From the NCBI RefSeq assembly GCF_003967555.1, contig NZ_BIFS01000001.1, forward strand, positions 1,240,001 to 1,304,000: DNA of 64,000 nucleotides. Reading direction: 5' to 3'. Below, one piece after another: positions 28,354-37,799 of this stretch. Made by a program: the position numbers and the translations under genes. Each line of letters opens with the position of its first letter. The first letter of the stretch is position 1. Source of the stretch: Dictyobacter kobayashii (lineage in GTDB: Bacteria; Chloroflexota; Ktedonobacteria; Ktedonobacterales; Ktedonobacteraceae). The notes under the pieces are model-generated. The model had not been told where the DNA came from. It ran no database searches and saw only the letters and a list, made by a program, of their open reading frames with translations.

Positions 28354-29529
28354 CTACGCGCGTTTTTTCCATATTTCGCGAACGGTGCGACGTGCCCAGG
28401 CACAGGCCTCAAGAGTCGCAGCAACGTTTGGTTGTTCAATTGACTGATGGCGCTCCAGCACAGCCTCAATTAATTGGGCAATCTCCAGGTAGCCAATTTT
28501 GCCCGTCAAGAACAATTCGACGGCCTCTTCATCTGCCCCGACCAGGGCACATGGATAGGTACCACCACGTTTTCCAGCTTCAATAGCCAGCCGGAAACAG
28601 GGGAAGCGTGCAAGATCCAGATCTTCAAAATGTAGCGTAGCCACATCGGCCCAGCGCAGTTCCCGAATGAAATCTGTCTCAGCCGAGGCCAGGCGATCAG
28701 GATATCCCAAAGCATTCATAATGGGAAGATGCATGCTCGGTAAGCTGGCCTGCATCTTGAAGGAGCCATCAATAAACTCGACCATTGAATGAATGATGCT
28801 TTCTGGATGCACCACTACTTCCATCTTCTCATATGGTACACCAAAGAGCCAATGGGACTCAATAACTTCAAGACCTTTGTTCATCAAGGTAGCGCTATCG
28901 ATGGTAATCTTGGGACCCATGCTCCAGGTAGGATGTGCCAGTGCTTGCTTAACCGTGACGGTTTTGAGATCCTCTAATGAGGCGGTTCTGAAAGGGCCAC
29001 CAGACGCGGTCAGGAGGAGACGATGAATGTCTTTCTGTTCTTCGCCCCGCAAGCATTGCCAGATTGCGCTGTGCTCACTATCAATAGGATAAATAGGTAC
29101 ACCAACACGTTGGGCCGCCTGGGTCACCAGGTGGCCTGCCATGACCAGTGTCTCTTTGTTGGCGAGCGCGATCGTTTTGCCTGCACCAATCGCCGCCAGG
29201 GTTGGCATTAAACCGACCAGGCCCGAGGTGGCAGCAACCAGGATGTCAGCATCTGCATGGGTGGCGACAGCCAGTAGACCCTGTTCACCAAGTAATGCCT
29301 GCGGCAGCAGTTGGCGGGCTTTAGCCTCAACTTCAGGTGCATCCGCATAACAGGTGACTAGATCAGGCTGAAACTCTTGCACCTGCTGCGCGAGCAGTTC
29401 AACATTGCTGCGGGCAGCCAGTGCGACGATGCTAAATTGTTCGGGAAAACGCCGTACGACATCGAGGGTTTGTCGCCCAATTGATCCTGTGCTTCCTAGT
29501 AAAGCAATACGTTTAGGGAACGTTGTCAT
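28354..29529 (-). CDS. dxr: 1-deoxy-D-xylulose-5-phosphate reductoisomerase
   Basis: 391-residue NADPH-dependent enzyme, second step of the MEP pathway (DXP to MEP). The nucleotide motif is LLGSTGSIGRQTLDVV. ANKETLVMAG, LLTASGGPFR and MGPKITIDSATLMNKGLE contain the metal and substrate ligands. WLFGVPYEKMEVVVHPESI is the flexible-loop region. The length is normal and the frame intact. It lies between cdsA and rseP on one strand, with gaps of about 95-115 bp on each side. Confidence 0.96.
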   Translation of the reverse strand: MTTFPKRIALLGSTGSIGRQTLDVVRRFPEQFSIVALAARSNVELLAQQVQEFQPDLVTCYADAPEVEAKARQLLPQALLGEQGLLAVATHADADILVAATSGLVGLMPTLAAIGAGKTIALANKETLVMAGHLVTQAAQRVGVPIYPIDSEHSAIWQCLRGEEQKDIHRLLLTASGGPFRTASLEDLKTVTVKQALAHPTWSMGPKITIDSATLMNKGLEVIESHWLFGVPYEKMEVVVHPESIIHSMVEFIDGSFKMQASLPSMHLPIMNALGYPDRLASAETDFIRELRWADVATLHFEDLDLARFPCFRLAIEAGKRGGTYPCALVGADEEAVELFLTGKIGYLEIAQLIEAVLERHQSIEQPNVAATLEACAWARRTVREIWKKRA

Positions 29530-29642
29530 GAGAATTCAACCTATGATATATATTTTACATACTTACGGTGCGTAAGTAATGACTCAGTTTAATCTTTCAT
29601 CCAGATTATAGCATGTACGAACCATGCTATGGGAAAGTTCGG

Positions 29643-30548
29643 CTACATGAAGAACAGCGAGAAAAGATAGACAACAAAGACTGCGAAGAGCAGGCTATCG
29701 ATACGGTCTAGCATGCCGCCGTGACCTGGCATGAACTGACCACTGTCTTTGACATGCATCTGGCGCTTGATCAGCGATTCAGCAAGATCTCCTAGCGTCG
29801 CAGCAGTTCCTATGAGTAATCCCAGGATGATTGCGAAATACCAGGGTACACCTAGAGGTATGACGGTCAAAATCAAGCTAGCAATGATGGAGAGCAATAA
29901 CCCTCCAGCTACCCCTTCCCAGGTTTTAGCGGGACTGATGTGGGGAGCCATTTTATGCCTCCCAAAATAACGTCCAGCAAAAAAGGCGGCGGCGTCAAAA
30001 CCCCACACACCTAGCAGGGTTACCAGTAACCACCAGACTCCACGGGGTAATGTAACCCACCAGCCACTCATGGGGTGCAAAGAACCTACTTCATAGCCAC
30101 GCAGCAATAAGAAATAACTCATTGACCAGCCAAGATACATAGGTACGGCCAGGGTTAATGCCCAGTCGACCATTGTTCCTTCAAGCTGCTTACGCGTAAA
30201 AAGCCAGCAAAAAGAGAGGACTACCGAAGCTCCCAGGCCTATCTGTAATATGAGTAGCCGTTGGGGCGGAAACATGGCTGAGCTGAGAAAAAGTATGCTT
30301 AACCCATAACTCATCCATATAAGCGGTCGATATCCTGCCTTTAATAACATTGTGTGCAGTTCAATTGTTCCCAGGACTGCTACCGCCAGACATGCCAGGA
30401 AGGCCCACCAACCACCAAACCAGACAAAGAGGAGTACTACAGGCATTGCAATACCCGCAGTCAACCAGCGTTGGCCGACAGACGCGTTCGCTTTTTTCTC
30501 GGGCTCAGTTGCACCCGCATTGTTATTCTGCTTACTTGTGCCTTGCAA
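29643..30548 (-). CDS. cdsA: phosphatidate cytidylyltransferase
   Basis: 301-residue polytopic membrane enzyme that makes CDP-diacylglycerol from CTP and phosphatidic acid. The family signature is at the C-terminal side: HISPAKTWEGVAGG, LGDLAESLIKRQMHVKDSG and GGMLDRIDSLLFA. About eight hydrophobic segments precede it. The start is a TTG (30548) placed 7 bp after GAGGAG; an ATG closer to the SD sequence is out of frame. An intrinsic terminator lies between uppS and this gene, so cdsA-dxr-rseP-ispG probably has its own promoter. Confidence 0.93.
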   Translation of the reverse strand: MQGTSKQNNNAGATEPEKKANASVGQRWLTAGIAMPVVLLFVWFGGWWAFLACLAVAVLGTIELHTMLLKAGYRPLIWMSYGLSILFLSSAMFPPQRLLILQIGLGASVVLSFCWLFTRKQLEGTMVDWALTLAVPMYLGWSMSYFLLLRGYEVGSLHPMSGWWVTLPRGVWWLLVTLLGVWGFDAAAFFAGRYFGRHKMAPHISPAKTWEGVAGGLLLSIIASLILTVIPLGVPWYFAIILGLLIGTAATLGDLAESLIKRQMHVKDSGQFMPGHGGMLDRIDSLLFAVFVVYLFSLFFM

Positions 30549-30760
30549 ACATTTACTCCTCAGTCAAGCTATAGGTTATTCTAACATACACCAGGAAATA
30601 CCGCTTTTAAGATGCCATGATGCTACATCATAATATCATCAAAATTCAGTAGCCTGGGTATAATTGAATACCTGGCGGCACCATCCAGACAGGCACTGCT
30701 CAGCCTGGTTTACATATATACCTATGCATACATACCATGGGCCGCCAACAATGCAAAAAA

Positions 30761-30809
30761 ATAGAATACGTAGAGCAGTTCCTGGTTAGTGGGTCTCTAC
30801 GTATTCTAT
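30761..30809 (-). terminator. intrinsic terminator after uppS
   Basis: ATAGAATACGTAGAG (30761-30775) pairs with CTCTACGTATTCTAT (30795-30809). On the minus strand the stem is followed by seven T residues and GCAT. It stops the rpsB-side transcript right after uppS, which ends at 30819. Confidence 0.88.
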
Positions 30810-30818
30810 CACCCTTCC

Positions 30819-31607
30819 TTACTTGGAGGGAACATCCAGACGCCCAAAGCGGCGGTGGCGCTGATTATAACTCTCCAGGGCAGCCATCAAATCTTCATGC
30901 CCAAAATCAGGCCAGAGTGTTGAGGTGGCATAGTATTCGCTATAGGCAGATTGCCAGAGCAAGAAATTGCTCACCCGCATCTCACCAGCCGTACGAATTA
31001 CCATATCAGGATCCGGTAAATCACGAGTATATAAATATGAGCCAATTAACTCTTCATCGATCGACTCGGGATCCCGCCCATCAGCAATAATCTGCCTGAT
31101 GGCATCCACCAGTTCAGCACGCCCCCCATAATTGAAACAGACATTCAGCCCAATGCGTGTATTATCTTTGGTCAATTCAACCGACTCACGCACGGCCTTC
31201 TGAATATCAGGAGACAGATCGTACAGTCGACCAAGATGGCGCAAACGCACTCCATCACGATGGAGTTTTTCCAAATCTGAGCGGATGGTCTCCCAGAAGA
31301 GACGCATCAAGCCATCAACTTCAGTCTGTGGGCGCCCCCAATTCTCGGTAGAAAAAGCATAGACACTGAGCATTTCGATGTTTTCATCTGCAGCGCACTC
31401 AACAACACGTCGAAGTGCGGTTACGCCTGCCTTGTGTCCTGCCAGGCGCGGTAAGTGCCGCTTACTGGCCCAGCGCCCATTGCCATCCATGATGATGGCA
31501 ATGTGGCGTACTGGCTGCTTTTGTTGCTCAGATGCGACAAGGGACGTCTGCGCTAAATTCTTCTCTTTTCCTTTGATAGATGAAAAGAGTTGTTGCATCT
31601 TGGTCAA
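30819..31607 (-). CDS. uppS: undecaprenyl diphosphate synthase (isoprenyl transferase)
   Basis: 262-residue cis-prenyltransferase that extends farnesyl diphosphate to the C55 carrier lipid used for peptidoglycan and surface polysaccharide. The catalytic site reads HIAIIMDGNGRWA at about residue 35; LSVYAFSTENWGRP, NVCFNYGGRAELVDA and PDPDMVIRTAGEMRVSNFLLW are family hallmarks. The start is a TTG two bases after the frr stop, 7 bp behind GGAGG; the nearer ATG would be 16 bp away. The product feeds the sugar transferase of the polysaccharide cluster at 10.9 kb. Confidence 0.95.
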   Translation of the reverse strand: MTKMQQLFSSIKGKEKNLAQTSLVASEQQKQPVRHIAIIMDGNGRWASKRHLPRLAGHKAGVTALRRVVECAADENIEMLSVYAFSTENWGRPQTEVDGLMRLFWETIRSDLEKLHRDGVRLRHLGRLYDLSPDIQKAVRESVELTKDNTRIGLNVCFNYGGRAELVDAIRQIIADGRDPESIDEELIGSYLYTRDLPDPDMVIRTAGEMRVSNFLLWQSAYSEYYATSTLWPDFGHEDLMAALESYNQRHRRFGRLDVPSK

Positions 31608-31609
31608 AG

Positions 31610-32167
31610 TTAGACCTCCAGGATCTCCAGTTCCTTCGTTTTCCCGATCTTATCCATCTCATCAATGAAACGATCGGTGAGCTTCTGCAGTTTGTCGGTA
31701 CTGCGCTTCAGCTCGTCTTCAGAAACTTCTTTTTTCTTTTCACGGTCGCGCAACTTATCCTGTACATCTCGGCGAATGTTACGGATAGCGACCTTATGCT
31801 CATCCGATTTCTTATGTAAAGTCTTTACCAGGTCGCGACGACGCTCTTCGCTCATGGGAGGGATAACCAGGCGAATAACCTGTCCATCATTATTGGGGTT
31901 AATACCTAGATCCGATTTTTGGATCGCTTTCTCGATATCAACCAGCAATTTTTTATCCCAGGGTTGAATAACCAGAAGCCGGGCCTCAGGTACGGTAACC
32001 GAGGCAACCTGATTAATAGGGGTCGGAGCACCATAATATTCAACCGTAATACGATCAATTAAGGCGGAACTTGCCCGACCGGCACGAATAGCATTGAGGT
32101 CCTGCTTCAAGGCTTCGATAGCCTTTTGCATACGTCGCTCTGCATCCCCAAGTAAATCTGCTGTCAT
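31610..32167 (-). CDS. frr: ribosome recycling factor
   Basis: 185-residue RRF, which with EF-G splits the post-termination ribosome. The sequence starts MTADLLGDAERRMQKAIEAL and contains IRAGRASSALIDRITVEYYG, PWDKKLLVDIEKAIQKSDLG, MSEERRRDLVKTLHKK and RNIRRDVQDKL, the standard helix-bundle motifs. It follows pyrH, as in most bacteria. Confidence 0.97.
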   Translation of the reverse strand: MTADLLGDAERRMQKAIEALKQDLNAIRAGRASSALIDRITVEYYGAPTPINQVASVTVPEARLLVIQPWDKKLLVDIEKAIQKSDLGINPNNDGQVIRLVIPPMSEERRRDLVKTLHKKSDEHKVAIRNIRRDVQDKLRDREKKKEVSEDELKRSTDKLQKLTDRFIDEMDKIGKTKELEILEV

Positions 32168-32231
32168 TGCATACTCCCTTTTTCTCTAGGTACAATATGC
32201 ACCTCAAAAACGGGACGTGATGAGAGGCATT

Positions 32232-32251
32232 GTGCAGTAAGCTTACTGCAC
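32232..32251. repeat. 20-bp perfect palindrome between pyrH and frr
   Basis: GTGCAGTAAGCTTACTGCAC reads the same on both strands. It lies 3 bp beyond the pyrH stop. It has no T-tract; it may be a binding site for a dimeric protein or an RNA hairpin without loop. Confidence 0.6.
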
Positions 32252-32253
32252 GA

Positions 32254-32987
<734 letters not shown>

Positions 32988-33052
32988 GTTTACCATTCTC
33001 CCTTGTGCGCGACCGTGAGGGACGCCTCTTCGTTTTTTCTTACAATTTCTCT

Positions 33053-33094
33053 TGGATATTCCTTCTCTAATAAAAATAAAAGAAGGAATATCCA
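33053..33094. other. 14-bp stem hairpin between tsf and pyrH
   Basis: TGGATATTCCTTCT (33053-33066) pairs exactly with 33081-33094 around an A/T-rich 14-base loop. No T-tract follows on the minus strand, so it may be a processing or stability element and not a terminator. Confidence 0.55.
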
Positions 33095-33130
33095 TCCAGG
33101 CTAGGCTCGAAGGAGGGTAGTCAGGAGAGA

Positions 33131-33727
33131 CTACTCACCCAGAGCAAAGCGACTGAAGCGGCGCACAATGATATTCTCGCCGGTCTCAGCAATCACTTTA
33201 CGCACAAGGTCATTGATCGTTACCGAATCATCTTTTACCCAGGATTGCATCATCAGTACCTGCTCGCTGAACTCTTTTTTGAGTTTACCACTGAAAACTT
33301 CTTCGCGGCGGGCCTCAGGGACACGGGCCATCGAAGGATCTTCAGCAAATTTCTGGCGGGCAGCTTCAATGACTTCAGCTGGCACATCCTCGTAACTGAC
33401 ATACTTGGGAGCAACACCCACAATCTGCAGGGCCAGATCGTTAGCCAGGTTGCGGAAGCTTTCACTGCGAGCAACGAAGTCGGTGCTACAATTCAGCTCA
33501 ATCAGCACACCAACACGATTGTTGTGGTGTACATATGAGAAGACGCCACCCTCTTTGGTCTCACGACCAGCGGTAACCATCTTTTCAGCCTTTTTATCAC
33601 GGCGGGCTTCCAGATGCTTAACAGCCTCATCCCAGGATTTTGCATCGGACAGGGCGTTTTTGCAATCCGCGAATGTCGCACCTGTCTCTTCGCGCAACTT
33701 TTTTACATCTGCAGCTGCGTATTCCAT
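33131..33727 (-). CDS. tsf: translation elongation factor Ts
   Basis: 198-residue EF-Ts, the nucleotide exchange factor of EF-Tu. The N-terminal UBA-like part is [19 protein letters not shown] with the conserved TGA/D-C-K segment, followed by [21 protein letters not shown] and [11 protein letters not shown]. It is of the short type, without the long second core subdomain of E. coli EF-Ts. ATG 33727 is chosen because GAGGAG precedes it and the upstream extension matches nothing in the family. A terminator-like hairpin separates it from rpsB. Confidence 0.95.
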   Translation of the reverse strand: MEYAAADVKKLREETGATFADCKNALSDAKSWDEAVKHLEARRDKKAEKMVTAGRETKEGGVFSYVHHNNRVGVLIELNCSTDFVARSESFRNLANDLALQIVGVAPKYVSYEDVPAEVIEAARQKFAEDPSMARVPEARREEVFSGKLKKEFSEQVLMMQSWVKDDSVTINDLVRKVIAETGENIIVRRFSRFALGE

Positions 33728-33830
33728 ATGTTGGTTTCTCCTCAATCTTTATGTATGATACTCAGATCAAATCAGCAGTACAACAACTGCTGTCCATCTT
33801 TTTTGGACTCTGAGTGCTTGACAAATGAAA

Positions 33831-33864
33831 ATTATAGTGATTTCACGCTCAAATCGCGTGTCAA
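33831..33864 (-). promoter_or_regulatory. possible tsf promoter
   Basis: On the minus strand TTGACA (33864-33859) and TATAAT (33836-33831) are both perfect, but the spacer is 22 bp, longer than the usual 16-18. It lies just downstream of the rpsB terminator, where a tsf promoter would be useful. Confidence 0.35.
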
Positions 33865-33882
33865 ATGACAAAGTATATACAC

Positions 33883-33926
33883 AAAAAGGCGGGAGTCAGG
33901 GGCGGTTATGCCCCTTTTCTCCCACC
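33883..33926 (-). terminator. rpsB-tsf intergenic terminator/attenuator
   Basis: On the minus strand GGTGGGAG pairs with CTCCCGCC, and an inner GGGGC pairs with GCCCC; five T residues and GTG follow. It lies 23 bp after the rpsB stop and before tsf. Confidence 0.7.
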
Positions 33927-33948
33927 GAAGCAATCTGTTGAGTTTTGA

Positions 33949-34845
33949 CTAATGAGCCTCTTTAGAAACCAGTTCTGGCTCAGCAGCTGGGGCAGCTGCT
34001 GCCTCGGCTTCAGGTGCCTCGGCAACTGGAGCGGGAGCGGCCTCGGCCTCTGCTGGTGCTGCAACCTCTGCTGGTGCTGCAACCTCTGCTGGTGCTGGTG
34101 TAGCAACCTCGACTGGTGCTTCGATCTCACCAGGCTCGGCGTCTTTCTGCTGAGCTTCCAGTTCACGGCGTCCTTCGACGGCGGCATCAGCAATTTTGGC
34201 GCAGAGCAGGCGAACGGCACGAATAGCATCGTCGTTAGCAGGGATCGGATAATCCATCTCGTCCGGGTCGCAGTTTGTATCGGCCAGGGCGATGATAGGA
34301 ATTTCCAGGCGGCGAGCTTCCATTACCGCGGTGCGCTCCTTACGGGTGTCAATGATAAAGATAGCGTTAGGTAAACGGCGCATATCTTTAATGCCACCCA
34401 GGATGCGCTCCAGGCGCATGATCTCGTCCTGCATGTGCTGGACTTCTTTTTTGGGCAGGCGCTCGAAATCGCCACGATCACGGCGCTCTTCCAGGCTACG
34501 CAAGTAATTAATACGAGACTGAATGGTCTTGAAGTTGGTCAGCATACCACCAAGCCAGCGCTGGTTGACATAGAACATTCCACAACGCTTGGCCTCTTCA
34601 GCCACTGCCTCCTGGGCCTGTTTCTTGGTACCAACAAAGAGCAGTGTTCCACCATCAGCGACCAGTTGCTCAACGAACTTATAAGCTTCGTTAAGGCGGG
34701 TCACCGTCTGCTGGAGGTCGATGATATGAATGCCGTTGCGATCCATGAAGATAAACTGCTGCATCTTAGGATTCCAGCGGCGTGTCTGGTGACCAAAATG
34801 GACACCTGCTTCCAACAACTGTTTCATTGAAATGATATTAGCCAA
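33949..34845 (-). CDS. rpsB: 30S ribosomal protein S2 with Ala/Pro-rich tail
   Basis: 298-residue ribosomal protein S2. The core (residues 1 to about 230) is canonical: [54 protein letters not shown] and [20 protein letters not shown]. Beyond it a tail of about 65 residues is built of Ala, Pro, Glu and Val with repeats of APAEVA. The start is a TTG, 7 bp behind GGGAGG, and [11 protein letters not shown] matches S2 in other bacteria. It is the first gene of the translation/isoprenoid cluster. Confidence 0.96.
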   Translation of the reverse strand: MANIISMKQLLEAGVHFGHQTRRWNPKMQQFIFMDRNGIHIIDLQQTVTRLNEAYKFVEQLVADGGTLLFVGTKKQAQEAVAEEAKRCGMFYVNQRWLGGMLTNFKTIQSRINYLRSLEERRDRGDFERLPKKEVQHMQDEIMRLERILGGIKDMRRLPNAIFIIDTRKERTAVMEARRLEIPIIALADTNCDPDEMDYPIPANDDAIRAVRLLCAKIADAAVEGRRELEAQQKDAEPGEIEAPVEVATPAPAEVAAPAEVAAPAEAEAAPAPVAEAPEAEAAAAPAAEPELVSKEAH

Positions 34846-35026
34846 AAACGGACCTCCCTTGATCCTCCGCTCTCACTTTACGGCGTCAGGGTCCCCGAAG
34901 GTATATTCGCTTGCTCCAAACATCAGTAGAAGTTATGGACCCCAGGGTCAGCGCTATGACAGAGAGCGTGTGTACTTAATTGTTGTTTTTTTGCGGGCGA
35001 ACAGTCCTCGCCCACTCCGACAGTGA

Positions 35027-35055
35027 AGTATAGCACAGAGCTTCTGAGGACGCAA
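35027..35055 (-). promoter_or_regulatory. sigma70-type promoter of rpsB
   Basis: On the minus strand TTGCGT (35055-35050) and TATACT (35032-35027) are separated by 17 bp. This leaves a leader of roughly 170 bases before the rpsB start that contains small GC-rich inverted repeats (GACCC...GGGTC), which could be an S2-type autoregulatory leader; that is unproven. Confidence 0.6.
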
Positions 35056-35475
35056 GAAAGTTTGCCAGATCTCCTCATAAACGCAAAAATAGAGTATACT
35101 CTGATGAGATGCATGTTATTCGATTATAGTGCATCTTTACAGCAAGTAGGAGAATAGGGTATAAATAGGGATGTGGATGATGCGCAGAACAATATACTAT
35201 TACCGTGTACGTTTAATTGCTGATGTATTACCATCTTACGCCTGCTTTTCCTTCCTTACACGCATGCCTACCCCTGACCCGCCCCCCTTTTTCACCGTGC
35301 CCTCGCCCCTAGAGGGCTACCTCGCAAAGTTCTTCTTCTAAAAATAGGTGAACACCGTCCGCTTCTTGAATTCGGGCGTATAGTATAAAGTGAGAGTACA
35401 CATTTCTGGCTAATCAGCCACGTGACACTCATACCATTTTCAGGGGTTGCAGATGTAGAAAGGGATTGAAAACAG
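35056..35475. other. intergenic region between rpsB and a NarL-type regulator
   Basis: About 420 bp without a supported gene. A pyrimidine-rich stretch lies near 35240-35300. It holds the promoters of two divergent genes; only that of rpsB could be assigned. Confidence 0.5.
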
Positions 35476-36227
35476 ATGGTAAATGTTCTAAAACAGATGG
35501 TAAATGTTCTAATTGTTGATGATCACTCACTAATGCGCCGCGCGGTACGCGAAGTTATTGAAAAAGAGCAGGAAATGTGTGTTGTGGCCGAGGCGTGCAA
35601 TGGCCAGGAAGCGGAGATGCAGGCGGCAGAGACGCAGCCTGATGTGGTGCTAATGGACGTTGATATGCCCGACTGCACAGGATTTGAGGCCACCGAGCGT
35701 GTACTGGCCTGTTCGCCTAATTCACGGGTGGTAATTTTTACCTCCTCCCATCAGGAACAGTTACTCTTTCAGGCGATCCAAAAAGGGCCATGGGCTATAT
35801 TACCAAGGATATAGAACCTGATGCTTTAATTCATGCCATTCGCTGTGCCGCTCGCAACGACCTCTGTATTCCTGGAGCCTTTGCCAGCCAGGTGCTGACC
35901 TACCTGCGCTCCTCCTGGAAACTCAACGCGGGCTACGGTGGCCTGATGTCCTCGTCCATCTCTTACCGTACACCACGCCGCACGGCCCATGTAACGATCG
36001 CAGGCGAGCCGCTGCTAAGCGATGCTAATGCCAATCTCCCGCGCCCATTGACGGAACGCGAAAAACAGATTCTCGATCTGATGCGCAAGGGGCGCAAGAA
36101 TCGTGAGATTGCTCTGGAATTATCGATTGCTGAGTCTACAGTCCACAAACACGTACAAAACATTTTTGAAAAACTTCACGCGCGTAATCGTACAGAGGCA
36201 ATCTATTTGACCAGTGTTGAGGGCTAA
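35476..36227 (+). CDS. NarL/FixJ-family response regulator, frameshifted
   Basis: 250-residue regulator after repair. The receiver domain starts VNVLIVDDHSLMRRAVREV and has the phospho-acceptor Asp in VVLMDVDMPD. One G is missing in the run 35785-35787, and with it the text runs QKGAMGYITKDIEPDALIHAI. The C-terminal LuxR-type helix-turn-helix reads LTEREKQILDLMRKGRKNREIALELSIAESTVHKHVQNI. The start region is a 21-bp tandem duplication, so two ATGs (35476 and 35497) are in frame; the first has AAAGGG upstream. No kinase is adjacent. Confidence 0.9.
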
Positions 36228-36302
36228 TAAGCATCAATCTCGTATGTTACAATGATAGTGTTCATCATAAAAGATATATCACTACCATACAGGATAATAT
36301 AC

Positions 36303-37070
36303 GTGCGAGAAAAACGAACGAGCCAGTCAGGAAATGTACCCCTTTCGTCAAATCAGGCAGAGGACAAAATATCCTTCCTGGCTCAGACCGCCATTTTTCG
36401 ACAGCTCAGCGCACAGGATCTTAGCGCAATCGAACAAAACCTTACTTCATTACTTTGCTCACCGGGACGTATCCTTTATCGTCCCGGTGAGCAAAGTAAT
36501 ACGTTATTTTTTGTAAAAAACGGGCGTATCCAACTCTATCATCTGTCTACCGATGGCAGGAAGTTGATTACGGCCACACTGGAGACGGGGGCGTGCTTTG
36601 GAGAACAATCACTCTATACCCCTCATAGATATACCACTTTCGCTGAAGCTATCGGTCCAGCTACCCTCTATCTGCTCAACAAGGCCGAGATCGATCAGTT
36701 ACTAATCCACCACACGGCAGTGGCTGGTGCGCTGATGCAATTAATAGGCCAACGCCTGGCTGATCTGGAAACCCAATTAATTAATACCACCTTCAAAAGC
36801 GTTACCGCGCGCCTATCAGAGCTCTTACTACAACTGGCCGATACACAAGCAGGTGATTTTGATGAGCTGACCGTCAACGGTTTTAGCCATGAAGAATTAG
36901 CCGATCGCCTGGGCGTCTACCGCGAAACCGTGAGTACAGCGCTCCGCGAGTTGAAAGATGCGCGCGCGATCCAATTGAGCCGAAAACATATTGCGATCCG
37001 CCAACCCGACTTGCTACAGCATTTGTCGCAGACAGATAGCAAGACAGTATTACAGCGACGGGAACATTGA
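36303..37070 (+). CDS. Crp/Fnr-family transcriptional regulator
   Basis: 255-residue regulator with an N-terminal cyclic-nucleotide-binding beta-roll (about residues 30-140; [37 protein letters not shown]) and a C-terminal winged helix with [24 protein letters not shown]. No Fe-S cysteine set of FNR type is visible. GTG 36303 is preferred since AGGA lies 8 bp before it; the upstream ATG (36252) has no ribosome binding site. The stop overlaps the next gene start. A 21-bp perfect inverted repeat lies within the coding sequence at 36449-36500. Confidence 0.9.
   Translation: MREKRTSQSGNVPLSSNQAEDKISFLAQTAIFRQLSAQDLSAIEQNLTSLLCSPGRILYRPGEQSNTLFFVKNGRIQLYHLSTDGRKLITATLETGACFGEQSLYTPHRYTTFAEAIGPATLYLLNKAEIDQLLIHHTAVAGALMQLIGQRLADLETQLINTTFKSVTARLSELLLQLADTQAGDFDELTVNGFSHEELADRLGVYRETVSTALRELKDARAIQLSRKHIAIRQPDLLQHLSQTDSKTVLQRREH
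36449..36500. repeat. 21-bp perfect inverted repeat inside a coding sequence
   Basis: ATTACTTTGCTCACCGGGAC plus G (36449-36469) is the exact reverse complement of 36480-36500, with a 10-base loop. It encodes the [12 protein letters not shown] part of the cyclic-nucleotide domain. Confidence 0.9.
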
Positions 37071-37735
37071 TGGTTATCAAAGCACAACATGTAACAAAAA
37101 TTTATCGCAGTGGACAACTACGAGTTGAGGCTTTAAGTAATATTTCACTAGAGATAGCTCAGGGGGAGATGGTCGCGATAATGGGACCGAGCGGCTGTGG
37201 GAAAACGACCCTGCTCAACTGCTTATCAGGATTAGATACCATCGATGAAGGCGATATCTATATCCGTGGAGATAATCTACGCGATCTAAGCGAACGGGAG
37301 CGCACAGCTTATCGGGCGCAACATATGGGATTTATCTTTCAGGATTTCAATCTGTTGCCTGTACTCTCGGCGGTAGAGAATGTAGAGCTACCGTTGCTAC
37401 TCGCGCGCGTTCCCAGCCAGAAAGCCAGGCGGCGAGCACTTGAGATGCTTGAGATCGTTGGGCTGACCGAGCGCGCACGCCATCGGCCGGCAGAGCTGTC
37501 CGGTGGGCAACGACAGCGTGTCACCATCGCACGCGCCCTGGTCAATAGCCCTACCCTGGTCTGGGCCGATGAACCAACCGGAAATCTGGATAGTACGACG
37601 GCGGGCGATATTATGGCGTTACTGCTACGCCTCAATCAGGAACAGCAGCAGACCTTTGTGATCGTTACCCACGCTCTGGATATCGGAGAGCAGGCACATC
37701 GCATCATCTCTATGCGCGACGGCAAGATCGTATGA
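37070..37735 (+). CDS. ABC transporter ATP-binding protein (LolD/MacB type), no permease adjacent
   Basis: 221-residue ATPase. Walker A is [16 protein letters not shown], the signature [15 protein letters not shown], Walker [13 protein letters not shown], and the H-loop is in VIVTHALD. The sequence belongs to the LolD/FtsE/MacB group, whose partners are FtsX-like permeases. Its ATG overlaps the stop of the Crp-type gene, so the two are translationally coupled. A terminator follows at 37742 and the next gene runs the other way, so the partner permease must be elsewhere or missing. Confidence 0.93.
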   Translation: MVIKAQHVTKIYRSGQLRVEALSNISLEIAQGEMVAIMGPSGCGKTTLLNCLSGLDTIDEGDIYIRGDNLRDLSERERTAYRAQHMGFIFQDFNLLPVLSAVENVELPLLLARVPSQKARRRALEMLEIVGLTERARHRPAELSGGQRQRVTIARALVNSPTLVWADEPTGNLDSTTAGDIMALLLRLNQEQQQTFVIVTHALDIGEQAHRIISMRDGKIV

Positions 37736-37741
37736 CACATG

Positions 37742-37788
37742 GTTTGTCCAGATTTCGCCATCCCATCTTCGGGGAAATCTGGACAAAC
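37742..37788. terminator. hairpin between converging genes
   Basis: GTTTGTCCAGATTTC (37742-37756) pairs with GAAATCTGGACAAAC (37774-37788). It sits between the ABC ATPase stop and the dxs stop and may serve both. Confidence 0.7.
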
Positions 37789-37799
37789 TATAGCTCAAT

